This document shows, piece by piece, positions 53,193 to 63,473 of a stretch of DNA of 63,634 nt. Under the pieces are notes generated by a model. The model searched no databases and was not told the origin of the DNA. It was given only the letters and a program-made list of their open reading frames with translations. The stretch spans positions 1-63,634 of the forward strand of contig BAXC01000011.1 of NCBI GenBank assembly GCA_001310375.1. Direction: 5' to 3'. The position numbers and the translations under genes are program-made. This DNA comes from Bacillus sp. JCM 19041. GTDB lineage: Bacteria; Bacillota; Bacilli; Bacillales; Bacillaceae_D. The stretch's first letter is position 1. Each line of letters starts with the position of its first letter.

Positions 53193-55291
53193 ATGAGAGT
53201 GAAAATACAAAACTGTAATAGTATTGATTTTGGTGAAGTAGACATAATTGAAAATCATACAAATATAAAATACGCAATAAATGGAACTGGCAAAACCACT
53301 ATTTCAAAAGCAATAATTGCTTCAGTAGACAACGAAGAAGATATGTCTATAGACATATCAGAACTAAAGCCATTTAAGCATAGAAACAGCGAAACAAATA
53401 ATCCAGTAGTGACAGGACTTGAAAATATAAATTCGGTAGCAATTTTTAATGAAGACTATATAAATCAGTATGTATTTCAAAAGGATGATCTGTTAAAAGA
53501 TAGTTTCAATATTTTAATTAGGGATGCAAATTATCAATCAGGGATAGATAGGATTAATGAATTTATTAAAGTGGTCTCAAAGACTTTTAAAGAAGATGAA
53601 AGTTTAGATTCATTTTTATTAGATTTGCAAGAACTAAGCAAATGCTTTGGCACAGCAAAAAATATATCTAAATCTAGTGCGATTTCAAAAGGTTTTAACG
53701 ATGGTAATAAAATAACGAATGTTCCTCAAAAATTAACAGTATATGAGGATTTTATAAAACATGAAAATATTCTAAAATGGGTAAAATGGCAGACTGATGG
53801 GAACGATTTCTTGGAAGTATCAAATGTTTGTCCTTATTGTACTTATGAAAACATAGAGGAAAAAAAAGATACTATATTAGCTGTTAAAGATGAATACAAT
53901 CCAAACATAATTAAACACTTAAGTTCAGTAATTACAGTAGTAGAGAAGTTAAGTGCATATTTTACAAAAGATACATACAAAAAAATTATTGATATAACGA
54001 AAAATGTGGACGGCTTAAAAGAGGAGCATTATGATTTTTTATTAGCTCTAAGAAAACAAATAAACCTTCTTATAGATAAAATCAACAAGCTGAAGCATAT
54101 GAATTTTGGATCTTTAAAGGATTTGGGTCAAATTAATGATTTTTACAAGATATTAAAATTAATTTTGATTACTTCGATTATTTATATACTCAAGCAACAG
54201 TTGATAAAGTTGATAATTTAAATAAATCAATTGACGATCTAATTGAAAAAGCAAACGAGTTAAAAGGTGCGGTTAAAAGACAAGCTATACTTATAGAAAG
54301 AACAATTAAAGAACATAGTAAAGACATAAATAACTTTTTGAAATACGCAGGATATAATTATCAGGTAGACATTGTTGAAGATGTTAATTCACCTTATAAA
54401 TTAATACTAAAACATAATGATGTAATGAGCTCGGATATAGAGAATCCCAAAACTCACCTTAGTTATGGAGAAAAAAATGCTTTTGCATTAGTACTTTTTA
54501 TGTTTAAAACTATTAAAACCAATCCCGATCTAGTTATACTTGATGATCCAATATCTTCTTTTGACAAAAATAAAAAGTACGCGATTGTTAATATGTTATT
54601 TAAGAGAAAAAAAAGTTTAAAAGGCAAAACAGTTTTAATGCTCACCCATGATTTTGATCCTATAGTAGACATGAAGTTACATTTACCTCAAGAATACGAA
54701 TCGATTAATTCAAGTTTTTTGGAAAATGATAACGGGATTTTACGTGAGTTAGAGATTAAAAAAGAAGACATACAAACTTTTAATGAGGTATTGCAAGAAA
54801 ATATAGAATCGCATAAGGTGAATTTAACGAAGCTCATTTATTTAAGAAGATATTATGAAATTATGCAGTCACAAGGAGAAGAATACCAATTACTATCGAA
54901 TCTTTTTCATCTTAGATCAATACCAATATATCAAGATAGAATAAATGGAAACAGAGATATGACTGAAGATGAAATAGATTTAGCAACAATAAATATCAGT
55001 AATAAATGCGGTTTTCAGTTTAATTATTTTGAGATGTATTCAAAATTAAGCGAGAAAGATGAATTAATAAAGCTCTATGTTCAAGCAAGGAGTAATTATG
55101 AAAAGCTTCAATTCTACAGATTGATTTATAAAGATAATAGCGATAATGATGTTATTCGTAAGTTTGTGAATGAAACTTATCACTTTGAAAATGATTATTT
55201 ATATCAGTTAAATCCATCAAAGTATCAAGTTATACCTAACTACATCATCACTGAATGTGATAAAGATATAGATTTACTCGTAAAAGTTTAA
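53193..55291 (+). pseudogene. AAA_13/RecF-like ATPase with CxxC motif, frameshifted
   Basis: CTAGGAGGCTAAAA precedes ATG 53193. Walker A AINGTGKTT at 28-36, CPYC at 213-216, coiled-coil middle, ABC-type signature HLSYGEKN, Walker B DLVILDDPISSFD, H-loop MLTHDFD. One A lost in ttAAAAAtt at about 54155 splits it; restored 699 aa. SMC/RecF-type ATPases of this size act in anti-phage systems (PrrC, RloC, Septu types). No anticodon nuclease motif is evident. Cargo at the ICE left end. Confidence 0.8.
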
Positions 55292-55310
55292 ATTATTGCA
55301 AGTGAATATT

Positions 55311-55345
55311 AAAAAAAGAACCGTAATTTCCACGGTTCTTTTTTA
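55311..55345. terminator. Bidirectional terminator
   Basis: AAAAAGAACCGT-AATTTCC-ACGGTTCTTTTTT between the convergent ATPase and integrase genes. Confidence 0.88.
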
Positions 55346-55348
55346 GCT

Positions 55349-56456
55349 TTAGTTGTATAATTTCTTACTAAACATTGCAACAGCTTCTCGCTGAATTGAA
55401 GGTAGCAAGTGATTATAAGTATCAAGCGTTGTCTTAATACTCGCGTGCCCCAAACGTTCTGAGACTACCTTTACAGGAATACCCTGCAGTAACATTAACG
55501 TAGCATGAGTGTGTCTTAAATCGTGGAATCGTATAGCAGGAACATCAACTTGCTTCTGAAACTTATACCATAAACGATTTATATTTCTTGGTAACACATA
55601 ATTGCCTAGAGTAGTACAAACCACCAGGTCATTATCAGTATAAGATGCACCTGCTCTTTTCTTCTCCAAAGTAACTTGATTTTGACGCTTGATTAGCTCA
55701 TCTATCGTTCTTTTGTCTAAGTCTATCGTTCGATTAAAGCTCGTTTTTGTCTTACCATCTGACGTTCCTTTTACTGTAAACGTTTGAACTGTACGCAAAA
55801 GTTGTCTTTTAAAATCAATATCACGCCAGCGCAGCCCTAATACTTCACTTCTTCTCATTCCAGTCATTGCTGATAAGTGAAAAGCAATATATAAATGCTC
55901 ATCTTTTATGGATTCTAGGAAGCGCAAAAGTTGTTGTTCGTCCCATACTTGAATTTCAGCTCGTGCAATACGAGCAGTTTTAATACCTGTTGCAACGTTC
56001 TTAGCAAGGAGCCCATCTTCAACAGCTTCAGAAAGTGCCGAATGTATAATGGAATGTATCTTCTTAATTGTTGACGGTGCAAGTTGCTTATTATCTTCTA
56101 AATGGGTATAAAAACTTTTCAGGTGTAAACGGTTTAACTTGTCTAACTGTTGTCTACCCAGATATGGTTTGATATGAAGCCTAATATGAGTTTGATAAAC
56201 TTCATGAGTGGAAAGATGAATTTTGCTTTTTTTTGTTCTTGAGCCAGTTATTCATGTAAGATTCTACTGTTTCATTTGAAGGTTCAACATATGTTCCTTG
56301 ATAAAGCTCATTAAGAATTCGGGGTAGATCCTTTTCTGCAGCTTTCTTAGTGGAATAACCAGAAAACCATTTTTGTCTTCTCTTGTTGTTATGATCACGC
56401 TCTAAATCAACAACGATAAAGTATTTATTACCTTTCTTCGTTATACTCCCTCTCAT
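55349..56456 (-). pseudogene. int: ICE tyrosine integrase (ICEBs1 Int-like), frameshifted
   Basis: Restored 368 aa, the size of ICEBs1 Int. N-terminal arm domain (GSITKKGNKYFIVVDLERD), core-binding domain, and catalytic TGMRRSEVLGLRW (Arg), HDLRHTHATLM, LGHASIKTTLDTYNHL (His, Tyr). One A too many in an A8 run near 56222 breaks NKKSKIHLSTHEVYQ. Inserts and excises the ICE. Confidence 0.92.
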
Positions 56457-56473
56457 GTTTGCCCCCTAATCAA

Positions 56474-56749
56474 TTAGAAAGTTGATTGCAGCACATCTTC
56501 CAAATCTGCAACTTGAATCACGAAATTATCAACCTCTGTCCCATCAACGCCGTGTAAATTCAAGCGCTGTTGAACATTAGCTAAATTAATTCCAAACACA
56601 TTTTCTGAGATCGTTAAGAGTAAATCATCAATCAGGATGGTCACATTCATAGCATATGGGTCAAACTCTTCTGCTGGATGCATGTTAAAAGGGGCTTGTA
56701 CATTTATTGTAAGAGTTTGTTCTTCCCAGTCGATAAATTGATCACGCAC
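56474..56749 (-). CDS. Hypothetical ICE protein
   Basis: 91 aa between int and immA on the same strand. Acidic, with IDDLLLTISENVFGINLANVQQRLNLHG. No ICEBs1 counterpart recognised. Confidence 0.6.
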   Translation of the reverse strand: MRDQFIDWEEQTLTINVQAPFNMHPAEEFDPYAMNVTILIDDLLLTISENVFGINLANVQQRLNLHGVDGTEVDNFVIQVADLEDVLQSTF

Positions 56750-56813
56750 ATTTAAAACGATCCATATAGGGGCTTTCTTGCTTCATGATAGTCATAGTAT
56801 ACTTTGTAGGAAA

Positions 56814-57445
56814 TCATTGTCTAGCCATCTCCTTTTTCTGTTTTTGAAGAAGTGCTTTTGCTACTAATGACTTTGCATAATGAGGAACAACTTTTTTAGA
56901 AACAGTTTTGTAAGAGTTAGGAACCGGTTGCTCTTGTATTACTTCATTAAATTTTTGTAAGGTATCAACACCTTGGATTCTTGCTTCGATTTGTCTTAAA
57001 CGGCATTCTGCCAACTCTAAAGAAACATGAAATTCATTGGCTATTGTGGTTGCAAGATAATCATTCGAACTACAAAATTTTGAGACCATAAAGAATGGCA
57101 TGGATGCATATAGCTGGAATTGTTCTGCTTGTACTTCTTGCATCAAAAAAAACTCTTCACTATACATATGCTCTTGAGAACCACAGTGACGAATAGGGTG
57201 ACAAAGCTCGTGAAAAAAAATCTCTCTTTTTTTGAGGGGTGAATGATCTATATGTAGAAAAATAACTGCAAAACCCTGATCATCATCCCATATCGCACGA
57301 TCGGTCCAGGATTATCTTTAATAACAATATTTAGAGCCTCTGCTATCACATAAATATCTAAGTCTGCGGGTGAGAGAATACTATTCTCCCTATACAAATT
57401 TTCTAACCATCTCTCAATTGGAGTTTTAGTATACAAATTTAGCAT
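56814..57445 (-). pseudogene. immA: ImmA-like metalloprotease, frameshifted
   Basis: Restored about 210 aa. N-terminal part (LSPADLDIYVIAEALNIVIKDNPGP), then in the other frame DRAIWDDDQGFAVIFLHI and the zinc-protease motif FFHELCH (HEXXH). One G lost in ccGGatc explains it. ImmA cleaves ImmR on DNA damage or quorum signal, inducing the ICE. It lies downstream of immR, as in ICEBs1. Confidence 0.88.
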
Positions 57446-57513
57446 AGAATCACCTCTGTGGGAATGTATGTTCTTATTTGAGGGAAAAGAAAAACGCCCA
57501 ACATATATGGACG

Positions 57514-57867
57514 TTATTTTTTGTTTTCCTGATTAATCTTATTTTGCCGTAGTTCCCTAAAAATTTCAAGTTGTTTATCAAGGAATTCTATTTCATCTTC
57601 ATCTAAGTCGTGTAAATTATGATAAGCAGAGTTTATGGACTCATCGGTTTCTATATATTCGGCTTTCTGCATTAACATTTCATAAGAGACTTTCATTGCC
57701 TTACTTAATTTTTTAAGTACCTTTGGAGAAGGAATGCCTTTCTTCCCGTTTTCCAACTGTGATAAATAAGAATTAGAAACACCAGAATATAATTCCACTT
57801 GTCTGATTGTCATTTTTTTTGATTTTCTAAGCTCTTTAATGTATAAACCAAACTCTTCTGCGTTCAT
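57514..57867 (-). CDS. immR: ImmR-like ICE repressor
   Basis: 117 aa. XRE HTH (TIRQVELYSGVSNSYLSQLENGKKGIPSP) then a short C-terminal helix for ImmA contact. Represses the ICE promoter at 57936. The HTH is nearly the same as the prophage CI at 1487-2164, including VSNSYLS.LENGK.G. Confidence 0.92.
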   Translation of the reverse strand: MNAEEFGLYIKELRKSKKMTIRQVELYSGVSNSYLSQLENGKKGIPSPKVLKKLSKAMKVSYEMLMQKAEYIETDESINSAYHNLHDLDEDEIEFLDKQLEIFRELRQNKINQENKK

Positions 57868-57935
57868 TTGTAATCACCTACCACTCATTATATATGGTTT
57901 TTTTTATGAAAGGAAAAAAAATATTAGAAAAACGC

Positions 57936-57964
57936 TTGCTAAAGTAATCAATACTTGTTATTAT
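57936..57964 (+). promoter_or_regulatory. ICE main promoter with operator
   Basis: TTGCTA (57936-57941), 17-bp spacer, TATTAT (57959-57964). The spacer holds AAGTA-ATCAA-TACTT, a likely ImmR operator. Confidence 0.7.
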
Positions 57965-57993
57965 GGATACAACATCGAAGGAGGGAGTTGTTG

Positions 57994-58224
57994 ATGAGGA
58001 TAACGTTAAAAGAACCGGATGAATTTAAAACTCTTCTAGCTGTTAAAGGTTATAGTCAGCGTAGTTTCGGTAGAAGTCTTGGTGTATCAGAATCATACGC
58101 ATGTCAAATTGTTAATGGTGTTAGAAACCCGGGTCCCAAAACTGCAAAGAAGATTACGGATTTATTAAATGTCGAGTTTGACGATATTTTTTTAGTTAAT
58201 TTGATTACTAAAGTGAGCAAATAA
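57994..58224 (+). CDS. Cro-like XRE protein of the ICE
   Basis: 76 aa from ATG 57994 after AAGGAGGGAGTTGTTG. HTH YSQRSFGRSLGVSESYACQIVNG then RNPGPKTAKKITDLLNVEFDDIFLVN. Homologue of the broken phage Cro at 2318-2535. In the Xis operon, opposite ImmR. Confidence 0.85.
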   Translation: MRITLKEPDEFKTLLAVKGYSQRSFGRSLGVSESYACQIVNGVRNPGPKTAKKITDLLNVEFDDIFLVNLITKVSK

Positions 58225-58254
58225 ATATTCTCTATTATGAAAGGAGAAGAATAC

Positions 58255-58539
58255 ATGTCCTTTGAAGACACTATAAGGCAAATTGTTCGAGAGGAAAACG
58301 AAGAATTCCTGCAAAAGCTTAAAGACGTTTTAAATTATTCTCCATCAGATTCAATGCCGGACGTTTTAACAGTGCAAGAAGCAGCTCAATATTTACGCAT
58401 GGGGAAATCCAAGATGTACGAATTATCCCAGCACCGTGATTTCCCGTCTTGGAGAGAAGGACGCAGAGTTCTTATTTCTAAAAAAGGGTTAGACGAATAT
58501 CAACGCGAGAAGCTTAGTGGAAAAGAAGTGATGATGTAA
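58255..58539 (+). CDS. xis: Excisionase-like HTH protein
   Basis: 94 aa; ATG 58255 with AAAGGAGAAG ahead. Helical N-terminus then HTH_17 (LTVQEAAQYLRMGKSKMYELSQ, FPSWREGRRVLISKKGLDEY). Position in the element matches ICEBs1 xis; it assists Int in excision. Confidence 0.8.
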   Translation: MSFEDTIRQIVREENEEFLQKLKDVLNYSPSDSMPDVLTVQEAAQYLRMGKSKMYELSQHRDFPSWREGRRVLISKKGLDEYQREKLSGKEVMM

Positions 58540-58552
58540 TGGGGAATCAATC

Positions 58553-58795
58553 GTGACTTTTCAAGTTATGAGCAAATTAATGAAAGAAGCAGTGCCTTTA
58601 GCCAAACAGATGGAAGGTGATTGGCAAGCGAGAATGAAGTTAGCGATGATAAGTGTAAAAGTAAATTACTTTATGAAGCAACCAATTTCAAAGGAAATAA
58701 TTGAAGCATTGCTAAAGCACGGTGTATCGTACCGCCGCATTTCACGCAATTATAAGGTTGGACGAAGTGATATTTCTGCATTAGAGAGTCAGTAA
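58553..58795 (+). CDS. YdcO-like ICE protein
   Basis: 80 aa from GTG 58553. Ends with an HTH-like ISKEIIEALLKHGVSYRRISRNYKVGRSDISALES. Matches ICEBs1 ydcO in size and place; assignment by position. Confidence 0.6.
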   Translation: MTFQVMSKLMKEAVPLAKQMEGDWQARMKLAMISVKVNYFMKQPISKEIIEALLKHGVSYRRISRNYKVGRSDISALESQ

Positions 58796-58799
58796 ATAG

Positions 58800-59213
58800 T
58801 GTGAGTGTAAACCACTATTAAAAGCTCGTTAATGCTATTAAAAAGGATGAGGTCATTGATAACTACATATAGAAAGAAAGCGCACCTGACAGAAGTCAGA
58901 TACGCCAGTAAAACCTAGGAAATTTTATTGTAGCGTACTTTCTTCGTCATGTCACTAGGCGTGAGTATTAAGTGGACACAGCTAACACTTGTTTAAATGC
59001 TGTAGCAGGTAAGAAGATGCGTGCGTCATAGCTGTAAACAGCTTGATGGTTATACAGTAACCTACTAGGTTGCCAAGACAGGCAAAGGCTCTAGAGCGAC
59101 TGATAAGCGCCATGATGGAAACAGAACCTGAGCGGTGACTATATATTGTTGTGATGAAAATTGATGAGAAGTCATTGGGAATAAAACTACTAAAACGAAA
59201 AGAGGAAATTATA
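58800..59213 (+). ncRNA. Long structured leader ahead of ydcP
   Basis: About 410 bases without a supported ORF. Hairpins: CTGAC-AGAA-GTCAG (58886), AGCTG-TAAA-CAGCT (59030), GGTTA-TACAG-TAACC (59048), TTGCC-AAGACA-GGCAA (59070), and a long-range pair GAAAGAAAGCGC (58872) with GCGTACTTTCTTC (58933). GGTTA/TAACC and ACCT/AGGT are mutually exclusive. Possibly a regulatory RNA. Confidence 0.5.
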
Positions 59214-59612
59214 ATGAACTTAAAAAATGGAATCAAGCCAGAACCACAAGAAACGTTTGGGAATATGATCTTCATGGGATTGAACCGTGAGAAAATGTAC
59301 TTTGACCGTGAAAAAGGGCAACGTACTGATAAATTAGAAGCACGTATCTATAATGTAGCTTCAAGCGTACAACAAGGACAAATTGAAGTGACATTGCCTG
59401 ATTATGTTGATCTAAAAGAAATTGACTTTAATAAGCCAGTTGAGTTGGTAAATCCAAGAATCACAGCGCGAGCGCAGGCAAACGGCAATTTTGCTAATAT
59501 CGTTTATACGCTAAATGCTGAGGATATTGTGGAAGCTGGACATAAGTCTAGTTTTGATGCGAAACCTAAAGAGACGAAAGAACCTGTAACGGCTGGTTCA
59601 GATAAAAAATAG
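59214..59612 (+). CDS. ydcP: DUF961 protein (YdcP-like)
   Basis: 132 aa; ATG 59214 after AAGAGGAAATTATA, not the upstream 59151 start. QETFGNMIFMGLNREKMYFDRE and VTLPDYVDLKEIDFNKPVELVNPRI match DUF961 of Tn916/ICEBs1-type elements. Conserved in the DNA-transfer module. Confidence 0.9.
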   Translation: MNLKNGIKPEPQETFGNMIFMGLNREKMYFDREKGQRTDKLEARIYNVASSVQQGQIEVTLPDYVDLKEIDFNKPVELVNPRITARAQANGNFANIVYTLNAEDIVEAGHKSSFDAKPKETKEPVTAGSDKK

Positions 59613-59679
59613 GTCTTGTAGAGCGTGCTAGTTTAGAAGCTGGTGCGCTTTTGTTTTGCTAAAAAAGGAGGGTTATAAA

Positions 59680-61138
59680 ATCAAAGAAGCAATTAAACGC
59701 CGCCTTTGGAAATACCGCGGTCATCGAATCACCCTCATATGAGAGACGCAGTTTGGACAGCAGGACTGGGCGTATTTGTACCCGTTTTCCTAGCTGTCCT
59801 TTTCTATAGCTTTAAAGATGCGTTTCCAATCTCTCAATGGAATGATTGGGAGCAATACAAGGTGTTTATTGAGTATGAGAACTGGAATTGGTCATTCTTG
59901 CTATCAAGACTAGCTTTATCTCTTCTTATCGCATCAGCGTTGTAGGTATTGTCTATCTTGTTGCATTCGATCAGTTTAAACAGTTGCTTCACAAACAAAA
60001 GATTGCACGAATGTTCTTCTCAAATCGATTCTATGAGCAAGAAAACATTCAAACAGAGTCCAGTTGGACAAATAAGACCGTTACAAAAAGAAAGATTACT
60101 TATTTTCCTCGTGCTTATTATCAAGTGAAGAATGGTGATATCTATGTCCGTGTTGCTCTAGATTTAAGCCGATTTCAAGCGCGCTATCTAGAACTAGGTA
60201 CAGACTTAGAGAATGGCTTATTTTGTGATTTAGTCGATCGTGAAGTCGAAGAAGGATTTGTTGTTTTTAAGCTTTTGTACGATGTAAAAAAGAATCGTAT
60301 TCCGATTCAAGATGTACAAGTGAAAAACGGTTCGATGAGCTTAATGAAGAATGTTTATTGGGAATTTGATAAGTTACCGCATATGTTAATTGCTGGCGGA
60401 ACAGGTGGAGGGAAAACTTACTTCATCTTAACAATCATCCAAGCTGTGCTTAAATCGAATGCTGAGATTCGTATACTTGATCCAAAGAATGCGGACTTGG
60501 CAGATTTAGAAGCGGTTCTTCCAAAAGGAGTGGTGTATTCAAAGAAAAATGGCATTATGATGTGTTTGCGTAAGTCGGTTGAGGGCATGATGAATCGTTC
60601 AGAGGAAATGAAGCAGATGCCGAATTACAAGACAGGTGAGAATTACGCCTACCTTGGATTGCCTCCCATGTTCATCTTCTTTGATGAGTACGTAGCGTTT
60701 ATGGATTTGTTGGAACCACAAGAACGAATGGAAGCGTTAGGCTATATGAAACAGCTCGTCATGCTCGGAAGGCAGATGGGCTATTTTTTGGTTCTTGGAG
60801 CGCAACGACCAGACGCGAAGTATTTAGCGGATGGTATCCGTGATCAATTTAACTTTCGAGTGGCATTAGGCAAAATGTCCGAATCTGGCTACGGCATGAT
60901 GTTTGGTGATGTCGATAAAACCTTTTTAAATAAAAGCATAAAGGGTCGTGGATATGCCGACACAGGAACATCAACCATATCAGAATTTTATAGCCCACTC
61001 GTCACGAAAGGATATGACTTTATGGAAGAAATCAAGCAAGCACAAGTGGGAGTGTATGGAGCGTCGGCGACGGCAGTCGCCAGCGGCAGCGTAGCGACAG
61101 AAACGGGAACGAGCGGGAGGAGTGAGCGATGCGAATGA
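59680..61138 (+). pseudogene. conQ: ConQ-type coupling ATPase, two frameshifts
   Basis: AAAAGGAGG lies 7 bases before ATC 59680, where a start is expected (IKEAIKRRLWKYRGHRI). Restoring C at about 59732 and G at about 59937 gives 486 aa: two TM helices, Walker A AGGTGGGKTYF, Walker B PPMFIFFDEYVAF, sensor FLVLGAQRPDAKYL. FtsK/HerA coupling protein that delivers the relaxosome to the secretion channel. ATC may be a miscalled ATG. Confidence 0.88.
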
Positions 61139-62194
61139 CGACCTCAAAACACCAACCCCCCTAGCTAACAGGGGGGTAGTAATCGTAGAAAAAGAACCGG
61201 AAGCAATCCAAAACCCTTTAACGGCAATGGTTGACTACCTTCGAGTATCATTCAAAACACACGATGTTGATTTCATTCTGGAACACATCGTCCATTTGAA
61301 GAAAGCGTACATGCAGGAAAAAGAGTCGGGTTTTTATGGTTACATTGGCACGTACCAACTTGATCACATTAAAGTCTTTTACTCCAAGGAGGGAGACAGC
61401 CGCGGTGTACTGGTGGAAATGTCGGGTCAAGGTTGCCGCCAGTTTGAAAGCTTCTTGGATGCTCGCAAAAAAACATGGTTTGACTTCTTTAAGGATTGCA
61501 TTAATCATGGGGGCAAGTTCAGCCGCTTTGACTTAGCGATTGATGATCGAGAAACGTATTTTGCGATTCCAATGCTGCTAGAAAAAGTGAAGAAGGGCGA
61601 AGCCATTTCACGGTTTCGAAAGTCCGATTTTAATGGCTCGCTCGATATTGCGGATGGCTCTAACGGAGGAACGACGCTATACTTTGGCTCGAAAAAATCA
61701 GAAGCATACCTTTGTTTTTATGAGAAGAACCATGAACAAGCTGATAAGTATAACATTCCTCTTGAAGATTTAGGAGACTGGAACCGCTATGAACTAAGAC
61801 TAAAAAATGATCGAGCGCAAGGCGCTGTTCAATCATTAATCCAGTCACAAGACTTACTTGATATCGCCATGCAAATCATTAACAACTACATTCGATTTGT
61901 GGATACCGATGAGGATGCTACGAGAGAAAGGTGGAAAACAAGCGACTTCTGGAGAGTGTTTATTGGCGATGTAGGTAAATTAAGTCTTTTTATGAAGCCA
62001 GAAGATGATTTTTACGAGAAATCTAGGAGGTGGTTGCAAAACTCATGTGCACCAACAATGAAAATGGTACTTGAAGCGGATCAGTCTTAGGCAGACAAGA
62101 TTTATCAGACATGGTCGTCAATGCCGAGCTATCAGCTAAGCAAGAAAAGATGCTTGATGTGCTTTTAGCAAAACCAAAAGATATGGTTTATTGA
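61122..62194 (+). pseudogene. nicK: NicK-type relaxase (Rep_trans family), frameshifted at the C-terminus
   Basis: GTG 61122 overlaps the conQ end. MVDYLRVSFKTHDVDFI, SRFDLAIDD, TTLYFGSKKSEAYLCFYEKNHEQ and WNRYELRLKNDRA are the relaxase core with its Tyr. One T lost in tcTTTagg adds GRQDLSDMVVNAELSAKQEKM to the end (357 aa). Nicks oriT for conjugation and rolling-circle replication. Confidence 0.92.
61155..61177 (+). promoter_or_regulatory. oriT: ICE oriT
   Basis: ACCCCCC-TAGCTAACA-GGGGGGT, nearly identical to the 24-bp ICEBs1 oriT core and in the same place, inside the 5' end of nicK. It is the relaxase nicking site and replication origin. Confidence 0.9.
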
Positions 62195-62208
62195 AAGGGT
62201 GGGATTAT

Positions 62209-62496
62209 ATGAATCAAAGGTTAGATTACAGTGTGAGTATTATAAGGGAAGAGACAGTTGCAGATAAGAATTATCTTGTCATATTTTTAGATAAAGCTTT
62301 TCAATTAACAGCTTCTTCATTTCATGATGCTATTACTTATCTGCAAGAGAACTTCCACAATAAATTGACAGAGGGCTTTTCGATTACTGATATAACTGAA
62401 CAAGGTTTATTAATGGCATTGAATGTAAAAGACACAGACATGCTAATTGAGAAAATACAAAATACTATTTCTGGAATAAATAATTTTCAGGAGTAA
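62209..62496 (+). CDS. Hypothetical ICE protein
   Basis: 95 aa; ATG 62209 after AAAGGGTGGGATTAT. Two-layer alpha/beta look (YLVIFLDKAFQLTASSFHDAITYLQENF). Its end overlaps an antisense gene by 32 bases. Confidence 0.65.
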   Translation: MNQRLDYSVSIIREETVADKNYLVIFLDKAFQLTASSFHDAITYLQENFHNKLTEGFSITDITEQGLLMALNVKDTDMLIEKIQNTISGINNFQE

Positions 62497-63387
62497 CTTT
62501 CTCGAAATTAATGAATGTCTTCTTTTTACCTTTGTTAGTTGTCGGAAACCATGACACGAAGCATGTGAAAGTATCTGTAGAGTTAATATACTGCTTTGAC
62601 CAAGGATAATTTTTGTGTATCTGATACTTTGAGACAGCAAAAGAAGGATAATCTTCTATATCTCCATTTTCTGTTGGATTAGAATAATTATGGGCTTTAG
62701 TAAACTCTACGATGTAATAGGCTTATCTGGATCTTTCTCAAAAATTTTTGCTTGTCCAAAATAAACCCGAAATTGATAAGACAATGTCGAGGGGGTATCT
62801 AGTGAATGAAAAAGCTCGTTAAGAGAGAGGGAATCAAGTGTCTCAAGTTTTGTGTTGTCTAAATCGTATTCACCAGACTGAAAAACTTCAACGAGAGTTC
62901 GTAAAGTTTTAACATGTGATTTTGAGTACTTTCTTTCCTTATCTCCATTGCTATTAACAGAATACGTTGCAGTTAATGAACTATTACTTTGAGGTGAAAG
63001 TGTATTGTGAGTTTGTTTTCTTGGTTGTGGTTTTTTAAAACCATCTTTCCCTAAAATTAGTTTTAGTTTCTTCGATTGTTTAACTTGAGATGAAGTCTCT
63101 TTGTTTGTGTTACTAGAATTTGATTTTTTTACAAGATAGCTACAACTTTCAGAGTGATTATTAGCTTTTCTAGCTCCCTCAGTAAAATAGGGGTTATTCT
63201 TTCTTTCATTTTTTGTAGTTTTAAAGTTTGCACAAGTGAGGGGGGCGTTACAATCATCATGACCATCACAGATAAATGCTCTTGAATCTGTTAGTTCACC
63301 AGTAAATGATAGTCTGTTAGCGAGACTGGCAGTGATAGTTTCTCCTAATTCGATACTGAATGCAGTTGGATATGTCAAAAATCTCAC
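62465..63387 (-). pseudogene. Hypothetical cargo protein with Cys cluster, frameshifted
   Basis: ATG 63387 after CGAGGTGAG. Restoring one T in atTTac (62712) gives 307 aa ending VTPENYLFQK. N-terminal CDGHDDCNAPLTCANF cluster with a later SCSYLV may bind zinc; Ser/Lys/Asn-rich middle; C-terminal domain with YSNPTENGDIEDYPSFAVSK. No family recognised. Antisense to the ICE transfer operon, so likely inserted cargo. Confidence 0.6.
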
Positions 63388-63473
63388 CTCGTAAAATAAA
63401 GAATATTATCAACAGTATAACAATCAAAGCTGCGGAAATAAAAGTATAGGACAAAAATGATAGGTATCCAACC

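Noticed and set aside
57460..57480. LexA box upstream of immA
   Set aside because: GGAATGTATGTTCT matches only 10 of 14 and lies within the immR-immA unit away from a promoter.
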